From positions 44,975,176 through 45,039,175 of the forward strand of contig NC_080046.1 in assembly GCF_012489685.1 (NCBI RefSeq): a DNA stretch of 64,000 nucleotides, written 5' to 3'. Each line of letters opens with the position of its first letter. The first letter of the stretch is position 1. The DNA is from Lotus japonicus. Taxonomy: Eukaryota > Streptophyta > Magnoliopsida > Fabales > Fabaceae. The notes under the pieces were generated by a model, which ran no database searches, was not told the origin of the DNA, and saw only the letters and a list, made by a program, of their open reading frames with translations. Shown here piece after piece: positions 57,901 to 64,000 of this stretch. Both the position numbers and the translations under genes were made by a program.

Positions 57901-59848
57901 ATATTTATTTATACATTTCACATAAAGAAAGATGATGCAGCTAAAAAAATACTCTTAAAAACAGTTGTGTGATGTTATGCTCTCTGCATTCATGTCAGTT
58001 AAATGTTCTTATAACTGATCACAAATTAGAGTTATATCATTGGAAAAGTTTGATGATCTAAATTTCTTAACTTTTAATATTAGTAAAAATCTTGTTGTAT
58101 TTATCAATCTATCAAGGTCCTTTTTGTCAGAGAGACGAATTACATAACATGGATAAGTGGCTTATCAAAAAAAAAAAAACATAACATGGATAAGTAATTT
58201 CTTTTTTTTGAACGATGGATGGATAAGTAAAATTAAAATAGGTTAAATATGTTTTTTTCCCTCTAAAAAGATCAAAATGTGATTTTCGTCTTCTGTTAGC
58301 CTGCTACAGTAAAACTATAAAAACAATCATATATTTAATGAAATGCCTTAGTTTTAGCTTTTGTGACTTTGCCCATGTTTTTTATTTGGGTTAACCATAA
58401 GTGGATGATGAAATTAAAGAAGGATGAAGATACAAAGCATACAAGAAGAAGATGAAAGATTTGAGTTAAGTGATTAGAGATTAGGGGTTAAGAGTTTTGA
58501 ATTAAAAAATTATGATTTTTGAAATTTTTGTTTATTAACTAAAAAATTTAATTTATTTTAATTTAATTATTTATTAAACACATGAAAATAAAAAATAAAA
58601 ACTAATTAAAATTTACAATTGGATGCTATGTCACTTGCAACATACACATGGAGTCAGCCTTCAATGTCAAATTTCTCTTCTCTCCAGCCTCCCTCGGTCA
58701 GTTTGAAGCATTCCCTCAAGGTTAGAGGATCTTGGCCGGCTGGCCAATTGATAGAACGGTCAAGTCAATCCAAGTCGAAGCGGAATGAAGACCCTTGAAA
58801 GGGTCCTGAAGCGTAGAATAAACCTTAGTTCACGTTGCAAAAGAACACTTTATACCCATGCATAGAGAAGCTATACTGGAACTGGAGTAAGCATAAACTA
58901 TTGTTAACAACAGAAGAATTTTCACACCAATCTAGGAAGAAACTCGCAGGGCCCGACACCTTATAGACAACACCTTTAGCCGACGATTACCATAAAATGG
59001 TTCAAAATAAAATATCTTCAACAAACCATACCACACAAAGCAGCAAGAGAACATAAGACGAACACTACTAACTGGCCACCCGCCCAATGGTGGAGCCTAC
59101 AAGGCAACAATACAAAGTTCCCAATTTTATTTATGATATAACATGCTACTGTGCAAAATAAAAAAGGAAAATAACGAGAAGGTTGAAGAACCTATCAAAA
59201 ATGAAGACAAATGATCTTTAGGACAAATTCCTTGCGTGTCTTGGAACAAAGTTTTAGAACAATTTCCAAAGAGGAACTCACAACAAAGGTGGCAAAAATG
59301 AAAGAAGGCAAAATGGCTCCTTGATGACCCTCCATTTGTCCTAGTTTTTCAGGTCATTTCTTTATTTCTTTTGAGTCTTTTTCATCATTTTATATAATGT
59401 TTCATGTTTTCTCATGCATTTTTATCTTTATTTGTGCATTTTCATTAGTTATGCAATTTTGTGGTTTTATAGGGACTTTTGTATCATTTTGGTAAAGTTT
59501 TGAGTCTTAGTTAATTGTCACTTGTCTTGGGTCTTTTGCGAAAATAAATCTTTGGTATTATAGTATTTTCCTTGAGATGGTTAATGAAGAAAGCATATGA
59601 AAACTGAAGAAAAAGGAAGATCAAGAGGCTTGGAGCCTTGGAGTTTGCATTGAAGTGAATTGAAGAAGTTTTCTAGCTTGCAATTGGTGCTCAAGCGCCC
59701 CCTTTTGGTGCTTGAGCGCCACCATTTACAATGGCTGAAGACTGGCAAGAAAAGCATTTGGCGCTCGAGCGTGGGACATTGGCGCTCGAGCGCCGGGAGA
59801 GGCAGTGGCAAATGGAGAATTCTTGAGCCATTAGCACTCGAGCGTAGC
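57901..59848. other. Intergenic/repeat-rich, including a GCGCTCGAGCGC region
   Basis: 57901-58620 is AT-rich. 58640-59100 is GC-richer and unrecognised. From about 59340 the sequence looks like part of an LTR or other dispersed repeat. At 59690-59845 it repeats gcgc(t/c)c(g/a)agcgc-type palindromes five or six times (for example ggcgctcgagcgccgg near 59791). The Sirevirus-like element inserted directly after it. Confidence 0.4.
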
Positions 59849-60724
59849 TGTTGGAACATTTTGTCATGCATTTTGTCAAAACAACTGATTGTCGAAGCAG
59901 ATGCCGTGGCATCTGATTTCGTGAAGCTAGGACATCAGTCCTTTGCTGAAGTTTAATTTTGTGGGCCCTCTGAAGATTTACTAAAGATATGTTTTTGAGT
60001 TACTTGAGGAGCAAGTAGCCATTCCAGAAGGGTTTTAATTGTTGGGTTGTTATTTGTTGAAACAATCTTTGATAAAAGATTTGTTTCTATCTTTACTTGG
60101 GAAAAACGCAACAAGATCTTTGGAGATTCTGTTTTGATTTGATTATTGTTGCAATCTGTTACTTCAGCCCAAGCAAACCCTAGTGCCTACCTGCTGCTGC
60201 TGAAGTCTATAAAAAGGATGAAGACCTAAAGCTTGAACACCACTGAAGCTAATAGAGAGAGATCAAGTATTTTAGGGTTGTTCATTGTTCTTTATCCTTG
60301 TTTCTTGTGAACAAACTTTGCTCCCTGATTCTATAAAGCAAAGTTGTGTTCTGTGTTCTTTAATTCTTCAAACTCTGATTGTTGATTGTCTGTTACCAAT
60401 CACTGTGGCAGTGATTGAGAGAAAGGGAGAGGGGCTCTCATACTTAGGTTGAGATACTAAGTAGAAATACACTTGGGTAGATTAGGAAGTGAACTATGAA
60501 CCGTGGTGTTCATGAGTGTCTGTAATTCCTGAATCTTGAGATAGTGGATTTCCTTTCTTTGGGTGCAAACCCTCCAGACGTAGGTGAAGTTTCACCGAAC
60601 TGGGTTACCAATCTTCTGTGTTCTACTTTATTATTTTTCTGGTTTTGTTACTGTTAGTCAGTTGTCGAACCGGTTGTCCCAGCATCGTGTTCGACATCTG
60701 TCCTGTGCGAGAACTGTTTTTACA
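59849..60724 (+). repeat. Left LTR of the gag-only element
   Basis: 876 bp, TGTTGGAAC...TTTTACA. It contains a TATA box (60208-60217) and a downstream leader region. Confidence 0.9.
60208..60217 (+). promoter_or_regulatory. LTR promoter TATA box
   Basis: tataaaaagg, repeated at the same place in the right LTR (about 63832-63841). Transcription should start about 30 bases downstream, leaving some 490 bases of LTR as leader. Confidence 0.6.
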
Positions 60725-60726
60725 AT

Positions 60727-60738
60727 TGGCATCAGAGC
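60727..60738 (+). other. Primer-binding site of the gag-only element
   Basis: TGGCATCAGAGC, one mismatch from the initiator tRNA-Met complement, two bases after the LTR. Confidence 0.85.
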
Positions 60739-60798
60739 AGGCACCCTACTCTGTTGGGTGAGCTCCAGGGAATATATTCTGTTCTCAAGGACAACATT

Positions 60799-62718
60799 AT
60801 GGATGCAAGAAGATCAATCTATATGCCACCAATTTTGGATGGTACCAATTATGACTACTGGAAGGCTCGAATGATGGTGTTTCTCAAATCTATGGACAGT
60901 ATAACATGGAAGGCAATAGTCAAGGGGTGGAAACATCCTGTGATAGCATCCACAACTGAATTGAAGCCTGAAGATAAGTGGACAAAGAAAGAAGATGACG
61001 AAGCTCTTGGAAACTCCAAAGCCTTGAATGCTATTTTTAATGGAGTTGACAAAAATATGTTCAGGTTAATTAACACATGTACTGTGGCTAAAGAAGCATG
61101 GGAGATTCTCAAGACTGCTCATGAAGGAACATCAAAAGTACGTATGTCAAAGCTTCAACTTCTTACAACTCAGTTTGAAACTATGAAGATGAATGAGGAT
61201 GAATCCATATATGAGTTTCACATGCGAATAAGAGATCTAGCCAACTCTTCTTTTGCCCTAGGGGAACCAATGTCTGAAGAAAAGTTAGCAAGAAAGATTC
61301 TCAGGTCTCTCCCCAAGAGGTTTGATATGAAGGTAACTGCCATTGAAGAAGCCCAAGACATCAGTAACATCAAGGTTGATGAACTCATTGGTTCCTTGCA
61401 AACCTTTGAGATGTCTCTTAATGGTAGATCTGAGAAGAAGGCGAAGAGTATAACCTTTGTGTCCAAAACTGAAGAAGATGAAGATCAGAGGGAGAAGGAT
61501 ACTGATGCAAACATTGCAGAAGCTGTATCATTACTTAACAAAGCGTTGAAGAGTTTGGGCAGAATGTCAAATACAAATGTCCTGGACAATGTGTCAGACA
61601 ATGTGAAGAATACTGAATTTCAACTCAAAGACAAACATGAGAATGATACAACCAAGGCTATTCATGTAAAGGCTCTCATTGGGAAGTGCTATTCTGATGC
61701 TGAGTCAAGTGATGGTGATGAGGAAGAACTAGTTGAAACCTACAAATTGTTGCTGGCTAAGTGGGAGGAATCATGTATGTATGGTGAGAAAATGAGAAAA
61801 GAAGTCAAGGATTTGATTGCTGAGAAGAAGCAACTTCAGAGTAATAACTCCAGTTTGCAAGAAGAAGTAAAGACCATCAGCAAGTTGCGTGAGGAGAATG
61901 AGAAACTTCAGATCACTAATGCAAAACTGCAGGAGGAGGTAACATTACTGAACTCAAAGCTTGAAGGTATGAAAAAGTCTATTCGTATGATGAATAAAAG
62001 TACTAATGTGTTAGAGGAGATTCTGGAAGTTGGGAAAACAGTTGGAGATATGGAGGGGATAGGCTTCAGCTACAAGAGTGCAAATAAGTCTGCTTCATCT
62101 AAAAAGCAAACTAAGCAACCAATGTCAGACCCAATTTCGCATCATTCTGTACGACATGTGTACCCTCAGTTCAGAAAATCCAAGAAATCTACTTGGAGAT
62201 GTCATCACTGTGGCAAACTTGGTCATATAAGGCCTTACTGTTACAAGCTATATGGATATCCTCAGTCTCATGATCAACCAAGGACCAATCCACAAGTAAC
62301 TCCAACAAGGAAAGAATGGAAACCAAGTGGGCTTAAAGAGAAGGAGAAGAAAGAGATTGTGAAGGCTCCTAGGCATTTTCTCATGACCAAAAAGGATGTT
62401 GCTCTTCTTAAATCTCAGAGTTTTGGTGTAGATGTTATGAAGGAATGGAGGAAGAAATTTGTTGCTGCAAGTTCTCTTGAAGGTTCAAATGCACCATCAA
62501 CTGTTCATGCAAGCATAGGTGAATCTGTAAGTGCAGATCCTAATGCTATTGTGCCTAGTGTGATTCATGAGATATCAGTTGAATCTGTTTCTGTTCCAAA
62601 GGTTGAACCCCATGTTGACACATTAGTTGAGACTACTTCAGATGTGAGTATGGGACCCTCTGTTGGAAATCCAAACCCCATTGTTGACACATCTGAACTT
62701 GATCTCCAAATCCATTAA
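60799..62718 (+). CDS. Gag-like protein of the Sirevirus-like element
   Basis: 639 residues from the first ATG (60799). Residues about 8-215 are a UBN2-type copia gag (ILDGTNYDYWKARM; AWEILKTAHEGTSKVRMSKL; LRSLPKRFDMKVTAIEEAQD). About 320-410 is a long heptad-like Glu/Lys/Leu stretch, probably a coiled coil. A CCHC knuckle (CHHCGKLGHIRPYC) is near residue 467. The C-terminal 100 residues are Ser/Val/Pro-rich with no known domain, ending at TAA 62716-62718. The frame has no lesion. It would form particles that package element RNA. Protease and other enzymes must come from elsewhere. Confidence 0.9.
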   Translation: MDARRSIYMPPILDGTNYDYWKARMMVFLKSMDSITWKAIVKGWKHPVIASTTELKPEDKWTKKEDDEALGNSKALNAIFNGVDKNMFRLINTCTVAKEAWEILKTAHEGTSKVRMSKLQLLTTQFETMKMNEDESIYEFHMRIRDLANSSFALGEPMSEEKLARKILRSLPKRFDMKVTAIEEAQDISNIKVDELIGSLQTFEMSLNGRSEKKAKSITFVSKTEEDEDQREKDTDANIAEAVSLLNKALKSLGRMSNTNVLDNVSDNVKNTEFQLKDKHENDTTKAIHVKALIGKCYSDAESSDGDEEELVETYKLLLAKWEESCMYGEKMRKEVKDLIAEKKQLQSNNSSLQEEVKTISKLREENEKLQITNAKLQEEVTLLNSKLEGMKKSIRMMNKSTNVLEEILEVGKTVGDMEGIGFSYKSANKSASSKKQTKQPMSDPISHHSVRHVYPQFRKSKKSTWRCHHCGKLGHIRPYCYKLYGYPQSHDQPRTNPQVTPTRKEWKPSGLKEKEKKEIVKAPRHFLMTKKDVALLKSQSFGVDVMKEWRKKFVAASSLEGSNAPSTVHASIGESVSADPNAIVPSVIHEISVESVSVPKVEPHVDTLVETTSDVSMGPSVGNPNPIVDTSELDLQIH

Positions 62719-63472
62719 TCTACCTTGGGTTCTGAACCATCTACCGTTTGCAAGAAGTCAGTTGTTGAAAGTGTTCATGAATTGTTGTCATTCTGGTCTT
62801 AGAAGAGATGGTTTGTTTATGCTGTGCTACCTTTGCCAAATTTGTGCTAAAAATGGGGAGTAGTTTTCAGAAGTTTGTGATTTAGAAGTTTGTGATTCAG
62901 ATGTTTGAGTTTTCAGATGTTTGAGTTTTCAGAAGTTTGTGTTTCAGATGTTTGAGTTTTCAGAAGTTTGTGATTCAGATGTTTGAGTTTTCAGAAGTTT
63001 TTGAAGACTTCTGTCTCTACTGTGAAGCTGCTTCTGTTTTCGCTATGTGTGTTCTGATAGTGTTAGCTTTGGTCTGTTCAATTTGAAGACAAGTTCAAGA
63101 CAATGGCTATGTTTGTTTCTGAAACGTTACTTCTGATAAGCAGTATTTCTGATGTTGCTTCTGATAAACAGTATTTCTGATAGTAGTACTTCTGATCATG
63201 TGCTGCCAGCTTCTGATGGTAGTATTTCTGATACGATGATGTTCAAGTTGATCTATTTTGGTGTCATCATGTGCTTAGGCTGATTGTACCTCTGGTTGTG
63301 TGTTTGTGCTGCTAAGTGGTTTGTTCCGACTATGCCTTCTGAAGTATGGTAGTTGGATGTGTAGATGTGTTTGTTGAGGGGGAGCTCTGACTAAGGGGGA
63401 GAGTTGTTTCTCTAGTTTTTATCCTCTCTGATCTGTGAGTTGTTTTAGACAAAATTTGACAAAGGGGGAGAT
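62719..63472 (+). repeat. 3' internal region with TTCAGA/TTCTGA repeats and polypurine tracts
   Basis: 62861-63003 holds about six imperfect units of cagaagtttgtg / cagatgtttgagtttt. 63116-63236 repeats (c/t)ttctgat with agtatttctgat. Purine tracts are at about 63375 (gagggggagc), 63394 (taagggggagag) and 63461-63471 (aaagggggaga). The last touches the right LTR and is the functional candidate. No protein domain was seen. Confidence 0.75.
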
Positions 63473-64000
63473 TGTTGGAACATTTTGTCATGCATTTTGT
63501 CAAAAACAACTGATTGTCGAAGCAGATGCCGTGGCATCTGATTTCGTGAAGCTAGGACATCAGTCCTTTGCTGAAGTTTAATTTTGTGGGCCCTCTGAAG
63601 ATTTACTGAAGATATGTTTTTGAGTTACTTGAGGAGCAAGTAGCCATTCCAGAAGGGTTTTAATTGTTGGGTTGTTATTTGTTGAAACAATCTTTGATAA
63701 AAGATTTGTTTCTATCTTTACTTGGGAAAAACGCAACAAGATCTTTGGAGATTCTGTTTTGATTTGATTATTGTTGCAATCTGTTACTTCAGCCCAAGCA
63801 AACCCTAGTGCCTACCTGCTGCTGCTGAAGTCTATAAAAAGGATGAAGACCTAAAGCTTGAACACCACTGAAGCTAATAGAGAGAGATCAAGTATTTTAG
63901 GGTTGTTCATTGTTCTTTATCCTTGTTTCTTGTGAACAAACTTTGCTCCCTGATTCTATAAAGCAAAGTTGTGTTCTGTGTTCTTTAATTCTTCAAACTC
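63473..64000 (+). repeat. Right LTR of the gag-only element (cut by window edge)
   Basis: First 528 bases of an expected 876 or so. Matches the left LTR except for one extra A (about 63505) and one A/G difference (about 63609). Confidence 0.9.

Larger units (their letters stand above)
59849..64000 (+). mobile_element. Gag-only Sirevirus-like LTR retrotransposon (TR-GAG type)
   Basis: Left LTR 59849-60724, primer-binding site, a single long gag frame, 3' repeats, three purine tracts, and the right LTR from 63473 to the window end. The internal region is only about 2.75 kb, and no protease, integrase or reverse transcriptase was found in any frame. Over the 528 bases of LTR that can be compared I see one substitution and one single-base indel, so the insertion is very recent. 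Several GGGGGAG-type polypurine tracts are a known Sirevirus trait. It would need a helper element to move. Right boundary and target duplication lie outside the window. Confidence 0.88.

Noticed and set aside
58640..59100. GC-richer block that might be an exon
   Set aside because: Stops in all frames over short distances and no recognisable protein.
1..64000. CRISPR arrays, bacterial operons or phage features
   Set aside because: No regularly spaced repeats of that kind. Spliced genes and plant-type transposons show a plant nuclear genome.

Overview
The window is plant nuclear DNA. It has spliced genes with short U-rich GT-AG introns, a plant initiator tRNA-Met, Ty1/copia and L1-type retrotransposons, MITEs, a Helitron and tRNA-derived SINEs. 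The mix (tandem CYP72A genes, a Sirevirus-like element with several polypurine tracts, AT-rich intergenic DNA) suggests a papilionoid legume. This is inference and the species cannot be fixed from sequence alone.

Layout. 1-4975: two minus-strand copia elements, one cut by the window edge and carrying four in-frame stops, one badly decayed. 5554-10913 (minus): an ankyrin-repeat/PGG membrane protein gene. Its reading frame can be followed through nine exons, with a SINE inserted in coding sequence, a MITE and a decayed antisense copia in introns. 11790-12800 and 26268-27062: two copies of a noncoding block with a conserved hairpin. 12985-24740: a tandem pair of CYP72A-type P450 genes (minus); copy A has a nonsense codon and copy B an in-frame 24-bp deletion. 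27388-29545 (plus): a small secreted Ole e 1-like protein. 30334-36069 (plus): a complete-length L1-type LINE with a 13-bp target-site duplication. 36302-41399 (minus): a young copia element with both LTRs. 41635-44644 (plus): tryptophan synthase beta without an evident transit peptide. 46331-49975 (plus): a folate-biopterin transporter family protein. 50676-52800: duplicated initiator tRNA-Met genes (minus) around a DUF295 gene fragment. 54495-55442 (minus): intronless FAD4-type plastid desaturase. 56230-57590: a nonautonomous Helitron holding a LINE tail. 59849-64000: a very young gag-only Sirevirus-like LTR element, running off the window.

The host genes belong to unrelated pathways: tryptophan synthesis, plastid phosphatidylglycerol desaturation, pteridine transport, P450 metabolism, and ankyrin-type membrane signalling. 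They do not form an operon-like unit. What links the window is its mobile DNA. The primer-binding sites of the copia-type elements match the 3' end of the initiator tRNA encoded at 50717-50788 and 52311-52382. The observation most worth testing is the SINE in the ankyrin gene. Its target-site duplication contains CAG|GT, so both copies together supply a donor and an acceptor that would remove the insert exactly and restore the frame.

Exon boundaries were derived by hand from splice consensus, reading frame and family resemblance. No search or alignment program was run.
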